Assembly: GCA_033439255.1 (NCBI GenBank)
Contig: CM065882.1
Location: 2,666,001-2,730,000 of the forward strand
DNA from: Hericium rajendrae
Lineage: Eukaryota; Basidiomycota; Agaricomycetes; Russulales; Hericiaceae
Reading direction: 5' to 3'
Length of the DNA stretch: 64,000 bases
In this document: one piece after another, positions 1 to 12,738 of the stretch
Position numbering within the stretch: position 1 is the stretch's first letter
How the letters are laid out: each line of letters begins with the position of its first letter
Made by a program: the position numbers and the translations under genes
Notes under the pieces: model-generated
Database searches by the model: none
Seen by the model: only the letters and a program-made list of their open reading frames with translations
Told to the model about the DNA's origin: nothing

Positions 1-824
1 GACGACAACGCGAATCAGTCGCGAACCAGTCGCGAACCTTTCTGTGTGTCTTTTCTTTGAATACTTAGTGATGCCACTGACCGGAAGCTCAAAAATCTGA
101 CCCATCAGTGCTATCCAGGCCATAAGCGAGGTTCGCGCGAGCTCTTCGGACCACTAGGGCGAATCTTACAATATTCTCCCTCCATCAAATAGCCTTGTCT
201 GGCGATGGCCATTGGCTCGGGACATCGAACGAGTCCATCTAGGATCTGGTTCACGCCGTGATCGAGCAGACTGTGATAAATTCGCTCCCATAATGGAGCA
301 AGTAAGTTGATCACTGCGGCTTCTGGGCGGGTAGCCACTCGACGCTTGGACCCTAATGCTGTCAACTCAGCGAGACACGCAAAGCTCATGAAGCAAAGCG
401 CAGACTTTCTGGGCAATGTCCGTGTGGACGACAGTGCGTGAGTTTGTTTATCTCTGCGGCTGAAGGTCCATTTGCAGCATTGACTAGTCGGTCCTTCAAA
501 GCATCCGCTCACTGCAATAAGTGGCAACCAGTGAGGGTCCGACTGTTTGTGGGCTCACAATGCAGCAACAATACACTCGAAGGCAATGCCCCAGTGCCGC
601 CACGATCCATCGCTCGGTATGGGTAGCCACATTGGGTGGCCAGCTTTGCCACCGCTTTGAACGCAGGTTCAGTTGGACCTGCCGCCGCATGGCCTTGGTG
701 GCATGGCTTGAATCTTCATAGCGATGAGGCAAATAGATGACATGGCCGTCGTGCCCTGCTCATTTAAATAGCCTCATCGAAAGAGAGACTTTCCGACACC
801 ACACCGGACCGCGATTTGCAAGCC
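1..824. other. upstream stretch with no confident gene
   Basis: No gene can be supported here. An open frame on the minus strand at 111-527 (138 codons) contains a protein-like stretch, but I see no splice structure or recognised domain and its start is arbitrary. The last roughly 100 bases, with an AT-rich ATTTAAATAG at about 760-770, are probably the promoter and 5' leader of the gene starting at 825. Confidence 0.4.
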
Positions 825-2097
825 ATGCCAAACCCTCCAACTTTCCCTTTGTATCAGATTGAGTTTTTCTTCCATAGTGGTGGGAGAGCGCTACCCTTTA
901 TCAAGCAATTGCATTCTCCGCCTGAGACGGAGAACGCGCCGTCCACCTTCCAAGCTCATATACAGAGCCAGGCCGAGCAGGTCAGTTCTGAGCAGGACGA
1001 CTTTGCTCAGGCCGATTGCTGATACTTTGTTTGTTTCGAATTTAGGAGTTCTCGATCAGGTTTCGAAATTCTGGCTTGACATGTGTCGGCGTGGTTATTG
1101 ACTTGGACGGGCGGGCAATGTTACGTTGTGAGATACCGCCGAAGAGGACATGTCCGGTGTTCGGTATACCTCAGCCGGATAACAGAGTTATACCTTTCAG
1201 ATTTTCCAAGATAGGTTTCATAGGTGCGTTATAATGTGATTTGCACCAGTCAGTATGCTCAAGGATTTGTACAACAGATCCAGATGTCCAGCAACCCACG
1301 GCCCTCGCCAATCCCCGGAAAATCGGCACAATTACACTTCGTTTTCATGCTGTTGGTGCTCCTATTGTCGTACGTCCCCTTGAACACTCGCCAGCACCTC
1401 CTCTCGGTCCAACGACGATGGCGGAGACCATCAAGAATGCCGGACCTCATCATATCTCGTAAGCATTGTGATTTTCGAGGTTTGGTTCATCACCAACGTT
1501 TCCTTTGTTCAATTCCAGGATGACTGGAACAAGGACCATTCATCATGATATCCATGTTGGGTACCAGCAGCCAGGCCCGGATTTCTTAATCGCGAATATT
1601 AGATATATGCCTGAAGGTGCGCTCCTCTCATTCTTGGACCATGCCTTCCTCATCGATGTGATCGATCTGTAGAGCATCTGCGGGCAGATGGGCTTCTGGA
1701 GTCTCAACCCGGACCTGATTTCGGCATTGGATGGTATGATAAGAAGGGTATGCAGTCGCTTGCGGTAATACCTCTCTTCGTTTTCTGCTTTGTTGCTGGC
1801 TCAATGCGAATGTCTGCAGAATGCAGGTGCGGACATCCAACGCGCCCTGCAACATCTCGAGCACAATACGCCGTACGCTCCACACAACATGTGGGGCTAT
1901 GCCATTCCACATCACACACAGCGGGTCGGCACCTACTCCAGAAGCGATGCCGGTTCCCTCCAGGTCAGCAGAATTTACTGTCGATAATCCCGTTTTTACT
2001 GACATATTCCACACAGCTTGCCAGGCAGAATGTTGAACGATGCTGGCGCGAGATGCAACGTTTGCAACTGGCGGACCCCAGTCGAAGGCGTCAGTAA
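825..2097 (+). CDS. DUF7918-like hypothetical protein, 7 exons
   Basis: Function unknown. Seven exons splice into one 301-residue frame with consistent phases: 825-980, 1046-1223, 1278-1458, 1519-1616, 1673-1747, 1827-1963 and 2017-2097. The N-terminal part (EFSIRFRN, then GVVIDLDGRAM) followed by KIGTITLRF and a PLGPTTMAETIKNAGPHHIS segment resembles what I remember of the basidiomycete DUF7918 family: a beta-rich N-terminal domain, then a histidine-containing motif and an IRYMPEEHLRADGLL segment. The C-terminus is basic and helical (LARQNVERCWREMQRLQ). The start is the first ATG whose frame survives splicing. DUF7918 members are numerous and uncharacterised in agaricomycetes. The gene model is better supported than the family assignment, which is recalled and not searched. 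Confidence 0.65.
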
Positions 2098-2444
2098 GTT
2101 TCAGGCGAGTTGTTATGGCGAGGTATTCCTCAGCGACTATTCTCCATATTACAGTCAACTACGCTCGATGATTCTTCCATTCCTATTCTTGGTTTTCACG
2201 TCTTGTATAAGTAGCCATTGAGCAAATATGACATTTTCGCGAGTCGTAGCGTGCGAGTGACTGTGTTGATACTTACGAGGGTGGGCTTACGTGCGTGTAA
2301 CCTGCGCGTCATGCCGGCTTGACTTTGGGTGGCCTCCATCCTGCTCGGCGTCCTCGTGCACATGCCCGACATCGCCCTCCACTGACTCTTGTCTTCCACA
2401 ACGCGAGCTTATTTAGTTGAAGACGACGCAGTACCAGTCCAAGG

Positions 2445-5400
2445 ATGCTCATCGTGCGCATCCCGACGACGTGCAGCCCGCTTCTCCGCCAGCTCCGTTC
2501 GCGGCCGCTTTCTCATCCTCGGCCTGCCATCCTCTCGCACCGCTGTCGAACTTTCATCCCGCCATTTCGCTCATTTATATCCCCCACTCGACCTCTTTAC
2601 AATTCGCCTCCATCACAAGCTCCCGACAAAGCTCCCGACAAACCCTCACCGTCACCCGCGCCTCCCCGACCCTCCGACACTAGTTCCACTTCTTCGCAAG
2701 CAAGCGCAACTCCACCTTCGCGATCCAATGAACGCCCCAATATCCTTTCGCGCATTGTAGGAAGTCTCTCATTGTCTGTGGAGGAAGCAAGACCGTCAGG
2801 AGTGTCGTACAAAGCCTCCCTCCGCACTTTACTCTCCCTCGCTCGTCCCGAAAAGCGCACACTATCATTAGCTGTCGTATTCCTCCTGGTGTCATCTGCC
2901 GTATCACTCTCGATACCATTCACTGTCGGACGACTCATCGACTTCTTTACGGCCCCGAACCCGGTGCGTCATCGATCCACGGCGTCCAGTACACGACCAT
3001 GAGTCCTGACATGCCCTGACGTCTCGTAGGTAATCCCTCTTAACCTCTCGCTCGGAAGTGCATCTGCGCTGCTACTCCTGGTCTTTACTATTGGTGGCGC
3101 TGCGAATGCCGGCCGTGCATACCTCATCCGCATGTCCAGTGCGACCCTTTTCCTTTCTCCGTGGTCTAAGTCCCGTTTTAATGGCCTTTTTTTACCGCAG
3201 GCGAGCGCATCATCGCCCGTCTCCGGCAAGAGACTTTCAAGGCTGCTCTGCGGCAGGAAATCGAGTATGTGGAGCGCAACCCGGGCGAGGGAGACGTCAT
3301 CAGCCGGCTAAGCTCAGACACCGGTGTGGTTGGGAACAGGTGAGCATACTTTATCATTCGTGTCCGCTCTTCGGTTACAGCGTGATATTCCATATTCTAT
3401 TTTCTCCTTGACAGATGGTTCGGTGCTAACGCTCGTCTGCAGTATCACTCAAAACTTTTCAGATGGCTTGCGCGCAGTGGTCATGTCATTTGCTGGGCGT
3501 GAGTATTTGCATCTATGCGAAATGTTCCCTCCGTATTCGCTTGCTTTAATCCGAGAAACTGACATGTTTATCTGTGGTTTTATAACGCGCGTACAGTCGG
3601 GGCGATGTTCTATCTTAGCCCTCAATTGACGCTGTTCATGCTTTCCGTGGTGCCACCAATCTCGCTTGGAGCGGTGCGTTATCTAGTTGTATTTCGAGAT
3701 ATCAGAGCTGATCGAGTGCCTGTTTGTTCAATTTTTCCTCAACGGAATTCTTTTTGCATGGTTTTATGTATGCGCGCGCATATATGCGCATTTTTGCCAC
3801 TCCTGCTGCGACTCCGCACGGCATTTTCTGCTATCCAATGGTCTACTTGTTGTCATGGTGTTGCCACCCTTAGGTCTTCTACGGTCGCTACCTAAAGCGC
3901 CTTTCCACCAAGACCCAAGAGGCGCTCGGCGACATGACCAAAGTTTGCTCCTCTTTCCGTTCTCTTCTCTCTTACGACCCTCATATTCATTTCTCAGGTG
4001 GCACAAGAATCACTTGCTGCGCTTCGCACAATTCAGGCCTCGAACGCGCAGCCTCAACGGCTAGCGCTGTTCTCTGAGCGCGTCCTCTACGTGCTCGAGC
4101 TCTGTCGGAAAGAAGCAGTTGCTAGTGCTATATTCTTTGGCAGCACCGGCTGGAGTGGAAATTTGGTGTTACTGGGTTTATTGGGTTACGGTACGTGCAG
4201 GGTCTTTCGAAAAGTATGATTATTGGGTTAAATTCGGTATCTATTCAGGCGGCAATCTGGTCAGCAAGGGTGCAATTTCGGTGGGAGATCTGACGAGCTT
4301 GTTGATGTACACTGTCTACGTTGGTAGCGGTCTGCAAATGATCACGTACGTTGACTCGTCCTGCTCTCGCTTCCTTCCTCCCCCATCTCACCTCACCCCG
4401 TGCCGTCTAGGTCCTTCTTCGTTCGTCCCTCCCTTCCCATCATATCTGTGTAGTCTATACTAAGCCTCCGTAGACCTCGCTCATGCGTGGCCTCGGTGCC
4501 TCTACGCGGCTCTTCTCCCTCCTTGAGCGACGTCCCGCCGTTCCAGAAGATACTGGTGTGCCGCTTGACCCAGTTCGCCAGGGCCCGTTGCGGTTCGAGA
4601 ACGTCTACTTTGCCTACCCGAGCCGCGCAGGAGTGAATGTGCTTGAAGGCTTCGACCTCCAGGTCGGCGTGGGCGAGAGCATCGTCATTGTGTAAGTTGC
4701 ATAGCGCTTTCTCCCGGATGTGTGATTAATATGATGTGCGATGCAGCGGCAAGAGCGGGAGTGGAAAGTCGTCGGTTCTATCGCTGTTGCTGAGGTATTA
4801 TGACCCAAGCAAAGGCAAGGTAACATTCGATGGACAGGGTGCGTGTCATTTTGTCGTGCCTATGATGCTATGGATATTGAACACTTTCTGTAGACATTCG
4901 CGAATTCACCGTCGCCTCTTGGCGTAACACCATCGGCATTGTACCACAGGTACGTCGCCTTGCGTTTGCCCGACACAGATAGCGATTGACCCATGGAATT
5001 TGCGTAATACAGGACCCTGTCATGTTCACCGGCACGATCGCGTCGAACATCGCATTCGGCAGTCCGGATGCGACCCGTGAACAGATCGAAGCCGCCGCGC
5101 GCGAGGCAAATTGTGAGTTTGTCTGGGGTTTGCCGGGCGGGTTCGACACCGAAAGTAAGTCTTGCGCTGGCCCTTCTCCTCGTATGTGGCCATCTGACCG
5201 TCGACGATGAGTTTAGTCGGCCGGCTGAGCATGAGCGGCGGGCAGAGGCAGCGTCTCGCGATCGCGCGTGCGCTGCTGAAGAAGCCGGCGATTCTGGCGA
5301 TGGACGAGGCGACGAGTTCTCTGGATGCGGCGTCGGAGCGGCGGGTGCGTGGACTGCCTCTGCGCTGCGCTTTTTGTTCTGATCAGGATGCAGGTTAACG

Positions 5401-5787
5401 ACGCGATCGACAAGATATTGCAGTCGCGGAAGACGACGTGTCTCTTTGTCGCGCACCGGCTATCGACGATCGCGCGCGCGGAACGTATCGTCGTGCTCGA
5501 AGGTGCGTTTCTGCTCTCCTTTCATTGCATGTGCTGACGAAGAATTCTGTCCAGATGGCCGCGTGACGGAGACGGGCACCTACCGTCAGCTCGTGCAGCG
5601 CGAAAACTCGCGCTTCCGCGCCCTGATGGCGGCGCAGCTGAGCGCGACAGAGCTCGGTGCGGAGTCGACTGCGGGCACGCCCGAGCCGGAAACAGAGCCC
5701 AAGGAAGACGAGTCGGTGAAGGATGAGGCCGTGGTGGATGAGCCGCCGAACAGAGATTCTGCGCGGAGGGCGGATTCCATTTTGTGA
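2445..5787 (+). CDS. MDL1: mitochondrial ABC half transporter, Mdl1/ABCB10 type
   Basis: Predicted ATP-driven exporter of the mitochondrial inner membrane; the Mdl1/ABCB10 group is implicated in peptide export and stress tolerance. The first exon (2445-2963) begins with an Arg/Ser-rich stretch lacking acidic residues, typical of a mitochondrial presequence, then a first membrane segment ([19 protein letters not shown]) like that of ABCB10. More than ten short introns follow. The transmembrane part includes [20 protein letters not shown] and [15 protein letters not shown], conserved in this family. The nucleotide-binding domain shows Walker [10 protein letters not shown] (split by an intron near 4693-4745), the Q-loop IVPQDPVMF, signature [17 protein letters not shown], Walker [13 protein letters not shown] and the H-loop VAHRLSTI. 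One ABC domain only, so a half transporter expected to dimerise. No break was seen in the exons I followed. ATM1 is the main alternative; the N-terminal half fits Mdl1/ABCB10 better. Confidence 0.88.
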
Positions 5788-6229
5788 GAGCATGGACCAG
5801 GTATGGCTGTCGCAGGTAGGCAGACTAGTAGATTAATTATCGCAGTAAATTGAAAGGAGGAAGTTTTATCTACACAATACTAAATAGAACGGGGGAGACC
5901 CGCAGTTTATTCACTTCTCACGAAGCAGATGGCCTCGCGCCTGAACGAGATGGCGGTCAATCATTAGTGCTCCAGACGGTGACCATTATTACGCCTGATT
6001 TCTTAGCATTGCTGATAATGCAGATTTTCCAGTTGCCTTTCGAGCTTCTGGATGAGTACTCTAGATGGCAGTGAGGTTACACACCACTTAAAGTTCACGG
6101 ATTAAATTTTGCGTGCGAAGCAATGACCGTCATGACGCATGTGGACTAGTTACTCTTTGCAAATTCTCACTAGGTTCAACTGAAAGATCTGGATTGAAGA
6201 AATGTCAGTTCTCCCTTGTTCGCTAGCTC

Positions 6230-7891
6230 TTGTCTAACCGTATACTCACCGTTCCATTTAGGTCGTTGAGTAGCGAGGATTCCCTTCAGATCTCCCAGAA
6301 GGACAGTGAATCCCATCCTCCGGCCCAGACGAGTATCATTGCCACCTTTCCCAATGAACTGCTGCTCCAGTTCTTCACGATCGCCACGATCGTCGACATT
6401 CTGGCGGATTTCGACTTCAGAGACGTCTTATATCTCACCCATGTCTGCGCGCGCTGGCGAACGATCGCCTTGAATTACCCCATCCTATGGAACCAGCTTA
6501 GTAGCACCATGCCAGGGGACATCGCGCGGTGGTTTTTACGGCATTCCCAGGAGGCCCTTCTGCAAGTATATGTGGGAAGGGACTTCACAAATGCCTCCGT
6601 AAATGAAGACACCTCTCAAGGGATCTGCCACACTATCCTTGATGGCGTGCTTCGACAAGCCTCTCGTGTCGAGACGCTGTACCTGTGCCGGCCCATGAGC
6701 TACCTCTTTTTTCCAGACTCCGTACTGGATCCAGCATCTCACTTTACACACCTCCGATCGATCACTCTACGTTGTTTGGAGGCCGAGGGCACATGTGAAA
6801 TTTTGACTAACTATAGCGATCTCGTCTTTATTGCTCGCGCTCCGTCGTTATCGCACCTAGTTTTGTGGAGAGCGCGCATACATCCGTCCAAGACTGACAC
6901 TGACCGCAATGTCGATGCATCAGTCCTGTCTAACATCAAGCATTTGGAGATTGGTGGTGACAACGTCGGCTATTCAAGCCAGCTGACCACGTTGTATGCA
7001 ACAGGTCTTGGAAAAATGTCGAACCTTGTTTGTTTAGAGTTATCGTTCGGTGACCAGCCCGATGATAATGCGGATTGGTCGTCGACGGAGGCACTTGGAT
7101 CCTTTCCACGACTTACATTACTATCTATCATCGCCCCACCATCCATATGCATCTACCTTCTCACCACGATTATCACACCGCCCACCACCCGTTTGCGCAT
7201 TGTCTGCACACGTCCGTGGCCAGAGCCAAGGCCGCCACGACTTGGACACCTCATGACGCTCATCTGCTCCCGTCTCGACGACCACCAGAGGTTCCATAGC
7301 CTCGTCCTAGACGGATCCCAGGCATATTATTACCAGATCAGTGGATGGATGGAGGCTGGCCACGGTCTGTTCGGACATCATGCCTCTGCTGCCGACTCAC
7401 CGCATCTTGATTTCAAACTGCCGTGGCAGAAAGGCCCTCGCAGATGGGATTCCTATGCGAAGAGCGAGCTCGCTTCCTGCATGGAAGCTGCGAGGGATTC
7501 TTCGCTTGGCCATGTGGAAACCCTGACGATTCGAGTCTTGAAGAGCACGCAGACGGATTGGCCGTCATTTCTTCGCTTCGCGATCGGCGTGCGCGTGCTG
7601 AAGATATGGAGTAACGGGCTCTTATCGAAACTCGTCAATACTCTCTCCGTGAAAGGTAGCGAGGTGTTGCTCCCCACTCTGCGAAGTCTCCAAATAGCGG
7701 AGGGTACCGAGACTGTTCTGTCCGGAGGAAAAGCGGAGGCAACGGCGGCGGTCCTTCTTCGTTGTGTCAAGACGCGTAAAGACGCCGGCGTGCCTGTGGA
7801 TGAGTTGGTGTTTGAAAGGCTTTCGCCCGAGTTGCGAGAGGAAGTCGAGTCTAGCCCGCTCGTCGGCGCAACAAAGCTAACATGGCTCTAG
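6230..7891 (+). CDS. F-box domain protein
   Basis: Probable substrate-recognition subunit of an SCF ubiquitin ligase. An F-box lies near the N-terminus: FPNELLLQFFTIAT, then VCARWRTIALNYPILWNQL, a typical basidiomycete arrangement. The remaining roughly 450 residues consist of weak leucine-rich stretches (for example YLCRPMSYLFFPDSV and HLEIGGDNVGYSSQLTTLY), as in the large agaricomycete F-box families whose targets are unknown. The body is one long frame without introns. The start is unresolved: no in-frame ATG precedes the F-box. An ATG at 6202 is followed by intron-like sequence with a branch point and an AG at about 6261, but the phases do not fit by one base. A short upstream exon or a one-base error is likely. 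Confidence 0.8.
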   Translation: MSNRILTVPFRSLSSEDSLQISQKDSESHPPAQTSIIATFPNELLLQFFTIATIVDILADFDFRDVLYLTHVCARWRTIALNYPILWNQLSSTMPGDIARWFLRHSQEALLQVYVGRDFTNASVNEDTSQGICHTILDGVLRQASRVETLYLCRPMSYLFFPDSVLDPASHFTHLRSITLRCLEAEGTCEILTNYSDLVFIARAPSLSHLVLWRARIHPSKTDTDRNVDASVLSNIKHLEIGGDNVGYSSQLTTLYATGLGKMSNLVCLELSFGDQPDDNADWSSTEALGSFPRLTLLSIIAPPSICIYLLTTIITPPTTRLRIVCTRPWPEPRPPRLGHLMTLICSRLDDHQRFHSLVLDGSQAYYYQISGWMEAGHGLFGHHASAADSPHLDFKLPWQKGPRRWDSYAKSELASCMEAARDSSLGHVETLTIRVLKSTQTDWPSFLRFAIGVRVLKIWSNGLLSKLVNTLSVKGSEVLLPTLRSLQIAEGTETVLSGGKAEATAAVLLRCVKTRKDAGVPVDELVFERLSPELREEVESSPLVGATKLTWL

Positions 7892-8165
7892 TCATCTAAC
7901 TTACCTGGTAGGTCGTTTCTCTTGTATCGAGCAGAATTTTAGTTGATCGTCGATCTTGAAAGTTGTAGTGTCCCCGAGTCAGACTGTTTTATTTAATGAA
8001 CTTTGAAGATCCTTCGCAATCAATGAAGCTGCTGTGATTTTGGCCAGAGGCTCCGAGAAGTTTGCACACCGATGCAACTAATGATGATCGATATTTACGA
8101 AACAGCCCGTTCTCCTACAGGAGTGGTGGAGTCGAATAAGACCAAATTGCAGATGAATTAATTAC
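7892..8165. other. convergent intergenic region
   Basis: Spacer between the 3' ends of the F-box gene (+) and the Gep4-like gene (-). It is AT-rich and presumably holds both polyadenylation regions. No coding signal seen. Confidence 0.5.
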
Positions 8166-9269
8166 TCAATCGTTTCTGCGAGGCCTAATTTTGCTAACCA
8201 TCCATCCGAGACCTCCGAAAACCCAAGAACCTCTCGACTTTGGTACACTTTCGGGTTTTGTCTCGACCATAGATTTGATGAATTGTGCCTCCAAATTCCT
8301 CCTCTCCATCGCAGCATCTGGTATCCAACGTTCGACCGCCTTGACGACTTGATGTTCCACCCATCGCAACCCCATACTCTCCCGCTTCCACACACCAGTC
8401 GTCCATACTGCTAACGGCTCCACTCCTGTTCGCAATACCTTCATCTCCCCTCCCATGCCCGCTGAAAAGTGTTCGTCGTCGGCTGTCTGAGCAGGCTGGC
8501 TGGGCTTGGGAAGTCGTGCTAGACGCAACCGCCGTAATATCCGTTGCCATACGGAGGGCGGCTCGCCTAGGCGATGTGCGAGAACGACATCCGTAAAGAT
8601 GCGGTCGCCAATAAACACGAGTTCATGTGGTGCCAACGGAGATGGAAGAGAGGAGAAATAGGAGAGGATCGAGCGGGCACAGCCGTATGATGGTTTTAAC
8701 TTCGGGTGAAATAGGACGGGTACGCCGAGTTTGTGTCTGACTGATTCGGCCTACATTTTGGTGAGTTGTTGTATAAAAGCAAGACTATGTTGGACGTACC
8801 TGCAGTGCACCAGGATCAAGATAAGTGCCAGCTGAATTGCTCACAATGAGGACATTGTCTGACCCAAATGTTTCGCGACAATCCCGCCATGCGTCCTGTC
8901 CGAACTGGTGATCAGCACAAAGACATACGAAGGATACGCGTCGACTGACTCTAAGCTTTGGAACTAACGTGTCATCATGTGGAATGGTCTGTGTAGAAAG
9001 CATAAGACGATCACTTTATGCGAATAACAGCGAACATACCAAACAGTTGTCCTTGTCAAACACTGCGCCACGGTATCCCGCCCTCCGAAGTGCTGCAAAA
9101 TCAAGCTGGCGAATGTCTGCCTGCAGAAACCAGAATACTTAGTCAACAAAGTGGCTAAACGTCTTTGATACGAGTGAACGTCACCTGCAACGGAGACAGC
9201 TGGAAGTAGCAATCGAGGGCTAAAGAGTGCGTAGAACGGAACAAGAGTGCCAGGCAAATTGAAAGGCAT
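8166..9269 (-). CDS. GEP4: mitochondrial phosphatidylglycerophosphate phosphatase (Gep4 type)
   Basis: Predicted HAD-type phosphatase that dephosphorylates phosphatidylglycerophosphate in cardiolipin synthesis, on the matrix side of the mitochondrial inner membrane. After splicing the protein shows the Gep4 order: MPFNLPGTLVPFYALFSPRL, then DIRQLDFAALRRAGYRG, the HAD motif I DKDNCL, TIPHDDTLVPKLR, motif II-like VLIVSNSAGTYLD, the segment KLGVPVLFHPKLKPSYG, and motif IV VFIGDRIFTDVVLAHRLG. The first exon uses the ATG whose complement is at 9267-9269; introns lie near 9125-9185, 9010-9045, 8905-8955 and 8760-8800. The C-terminal extension of about 120 residues (basic, ending RPRRND) is longer than in yeast Gep4. 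It lies convergent with the F-box gene. No break was seen. Confidence 0.88.
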
Positions 9270-9638
9270 GTAGGGCGTTCCTCTAATGCGCAACTGAATA
9301 GACTTGAATAGTACTTGTCGGTTCCTAATGTCTCCAGACCATCTAAGCCTAGCAAGAGGGACACAAAGAGATGCAATGCGTCGTAAGAGAGTGAGTGCTA
9401 GCAAGGCCGGCCAGGCGCCGGGAGGACACGACAATATTTACGCGAGATATAATATTTTATGTAACCCGGTTATCGGCCTCAAAACCGCTCGAAATTGTGT
9501 AGTTTCAGCTTGGTTTTCAGCAACCACAATGCTGAACAGCCGTGTACGTGCAAATATGTATGGATACATAGTCATGAAAAATCGTAGGAACCCCGTCCAC
9601 CCATCGCGGACGACGGCCAAGTGCTAAGCCCATTGTCC

Positions 9639-12600
9639 TTAGGCTTTCTCCATGACCACGATCTCCGTGATTGACACTTTCTCCTTCTCGGAGCCATCGG
9701 AGTCTGGTTCGCGGCCAACTTTCTCGGCAGCCTTTTCCGTCAACTGTGCAACTGCCTCCGCTCCATCGAATAACCTATCAAAACGTGTTAGCTACCCAAA
9801 CCAGTGTATACTAGGACTCAGGAGTGCACATACGCGGCAGTCTCTTCGAGCGAGCGCTGTAGGAAGATGGTCAGACGCAAGAGATATCGACAGAAGCAGG
9901 AACTCACATGTCTGGTTTCGACGACGTAAAGATAGCAGAATACGGCCTCAAAAGCATTCCAGAAGACGTAGACGAGCTGAAAGGAGGATAAATTCCGGTA
10001 ACCATGTCAGTGCGTAGATCATACTCACATAGTACTTCCATCCCAGCCTAAATAATGTATGATAATTAGAGATGCTAATCATTGGCAGTCAATATCGAGA
10101 AAACGTACTTGTCCAGAGCGATTGGGTTCACATATCTGCATCAATTCGTGAGCATGATAAAATGGTGTATGATAAGCCACGGATACTGACTGGTTGAAGA
10201 TCAACGATACCGATACAGAGAAACCAAATACTGTAAAGCCTTTCGCGCGAATGGGATATGGTAAGGATCTCGACAGAGTACCTTTTCAAAAAATAAGATC
10301 CGCGAGAGGATGGATATTGAAAACCACGTACGACACGATTAAAGGTAGGAACGCGATCTAGAAGGGAAAAGTTAGTAAAAGTGGCGGCTCCTTGAGACAT
10401 GCCGAAGTAAACGTACGACGTCTAGATAATAAATATCAGGATTATCAGTCAAACATTGTGTAGATTTCAACAACAAATCTTTCACGTACAGGTGGCCGAG
10501 TGCAAGACTGAACGAATTTCGGCAAAGCGATAAGGGCGAAATCTGATGCTAATTTGGGAAATAAACTCACTGATCATTGCGATGACCGCATGAGCGGCTG
10601 CCTGATTGCCATGTTGAGCGTACATCGCTGTGCAAACCGTGAGGGCCGTCCATGTAAGCGTCATGCCTGTATGAATGACCAATTCTCAGCCGACTAACCA
10701 ATCAGTCAGTTGAGTGAGCCAGAAACGAACCGATAGTGGAGCTGATGAACAGTCTTCGACGCCCGAATCTGTCGCACAAGAAGCCGGCAGTCACGGCGAG
10801 GACCAAGCTCCAGACGTTCAATACAGCATTCTTGAGAGGAGAGCGGATTTGTTGTCAGCGATTATAACGAAGATGGATAGAGACGCTGCTCACGATGAGA
10901 AGTTGGATAGTAGAACTCGTGACTAGATATAAAAGCATTAATACGGTGGAAATACACATCATAATTCACGTCACCTACTTCCAATGCCGTCGAGAACCTT
11001 GTTCAGGTCTATGATGGCCATCAGTAAGCTCATGGCAGAAAACAATCAATGAGATTGAGACATACAGTACGAGCTGAAGGCAAAATATGTCAGCGTGCTT
11101 TTCCCGCAATAGAAGAAAGCAATGCTTACATCAATCCATTACCAGACCACTGGGAGAAAAAGGCGATGGCGATGATAATGCGCATCCGCTTCCTGTTCCC
11201 TGGAGTCTTGACGAGACTGAGCCAGCCAACATTGGCATTAACCTCGCGGTCAAGCTTATCTGCGGCCTTGATCTCTTCGTATTCATACTCGACAAGAGGG
11301 TCCTTCCTAGAATCACGCTGTCAACATGGGGCGCCTTGCGGAAGAAAACAAAAGCTTGCGTACTCATTTCCGCGGGCGTGGTAATAGGCAAGAATCCTCA
11401 AGGCTTCGGCATCTCTGTCATGTTATATATGAGCAAGACTTTTCATCTTTCATGCGAGTAGATACTGACCTTCCTTTGCTCACAAGCCAACGAGGTGATT
11501 CAGGCATGAACCAGATGAAAAAGATTTGGATGACTGAGGGTAAGGCTTGCAGTGCCGATGGGATGCGCCAGGCCCAACTGTTTGGGATATGGAAGGTACC
11601 GAAAGTCTACGGATTATGAGAAAATAAGTATGGGTTGTGAATCCTCTTGCATTCGAGGACTTACAGTCCACGCAGCGCTAGACGGATGAAAAGGCATAAA
11701 TAGGTTTCAATGTTTGAGGGGAATCATCCTGGACATACGTGATACTTCCGACGTTCCTAAGAGTGGTAATGCGTTAGTATGGAGGTCACTAACCCAACGG
11801 TAGTGAATGATCTTACCACAGCGTATTATATACCGATGTCAACGGTCCTCTTTGACTCGGATACGCGATTTCGGTGACCAACAGCGGAGCAGCAGAGTTC
11901 GCAAAAGTCAAACCAAAACCAATCAAAAACCTGGTTTATGCGATCATGAGCCTGGGATCTTCGGTTCAACGCAAGAGCATACCTAGCTCCAATGAACATT
12001 TCAACAGACTGAGATGCTGTCTGGACGACCGTTGCAGCCATCATGAAGATGATTCCGAACAGGATTGTAAAGCGACGGCCCATGCCGTCTGTCATGTACG
12101 GCACAAAAGGATAGCCGGCGAGAGACCCAATGTTCTTCACGAAATGAGCATTATGAATAGAAAGTGAAAGCGGAAGCCTAGCGTACTTGGATGGCATTGA
12201 GCAAACCCAGCTGGAACACGGGTGTTAGAGGTTATAATCGGAATTTGAGTATCCATAGGCAGTCCAGTCTCACCTTGGATCCAGTTGGGTAATTGAATGC
12301 AACTTTCCACTGGGTGACCGATTGAAGGCCATCTTGACTGAAGATCAATCCCCGAAGATAAATTGCATAGAAAACGTTGACGTACTCATCATACTTCCTT
12401 TATATCAATCATAGAGTGTTCAGAGCTGTATATCATCAGAACCGGATGCAAGGATGTAACATACCGTCATAGCCATTTGCAGAAGAAGTGATGAGTCTAA
12501 CAGCATGCCAGTCTTGTGAATGGTGCGATCCTCACATTATAATAGGCTACTTACAAGAGGGCTATCCAAAAATTTAGCTTGACAAGACCTAGTCCGTTGA

Positions 12601-12738
12601 ACATCAGATCACAGCACAGGGGAGCAAACCAGCGCCGCACGTACGCGAATTCTTCCACCACGGCCTCGAGGTGTCAATGAGGTGTGCATATGGAGTGTCT
12701 TTGGAAGAAGTCCTTTCAACTATTGGTGCACCACCCAT
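9639..12738 (-). CDS. MFS sugar transporter (hexose/lactose permease type)
   Basis: Predicted plasma-membrane proton-coupled sugar importer with 12 membrane segments, built from many small exons on the minus strand. The start MGGAPIVERTSSKDTPYAHL has the ATG complement at 12736-12738; next come LGLVKLNFWIALLLITSSANGYDGS (split by introns), SVTQWKVAFNYPTGS, then NIGSLAGYPFVPYMTDGMGR, whose DGMGRR is the loop 2-3 signature of sugar porters. GLTFANSAAPLLVTEIAYPS and the mid-protein PESPRWLVSKGR are also diagnostic. VGWLSLVKTPGNRKRMRI and IAIAFFSQWSGNGLM follow, and the tail EKEKVSITEIVVMEKA ends at 9639. The closest fungal group I recognise is the lactose permease/quinate-like sugar transporters; the substrate cannot be told from sequence. 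Exon borders in the C-terminal third (9780-10730) are less certain. Confidence 0.85.

Noticed and set aside
1628-2158. Minus-strand open frame of 176 codons
   Set aside because: It is antisense to exons 5-7 of the DUF7918-like gene, whose seven exons fit in phase; the antisense translation has no recognisable feature.
6202-6262. ATG plus short intron as the start of the F-box gene
   Set aside because: The donor and acceptor look plausible but the phases do not match the F-box frame by one base, so I left the start unresolved.
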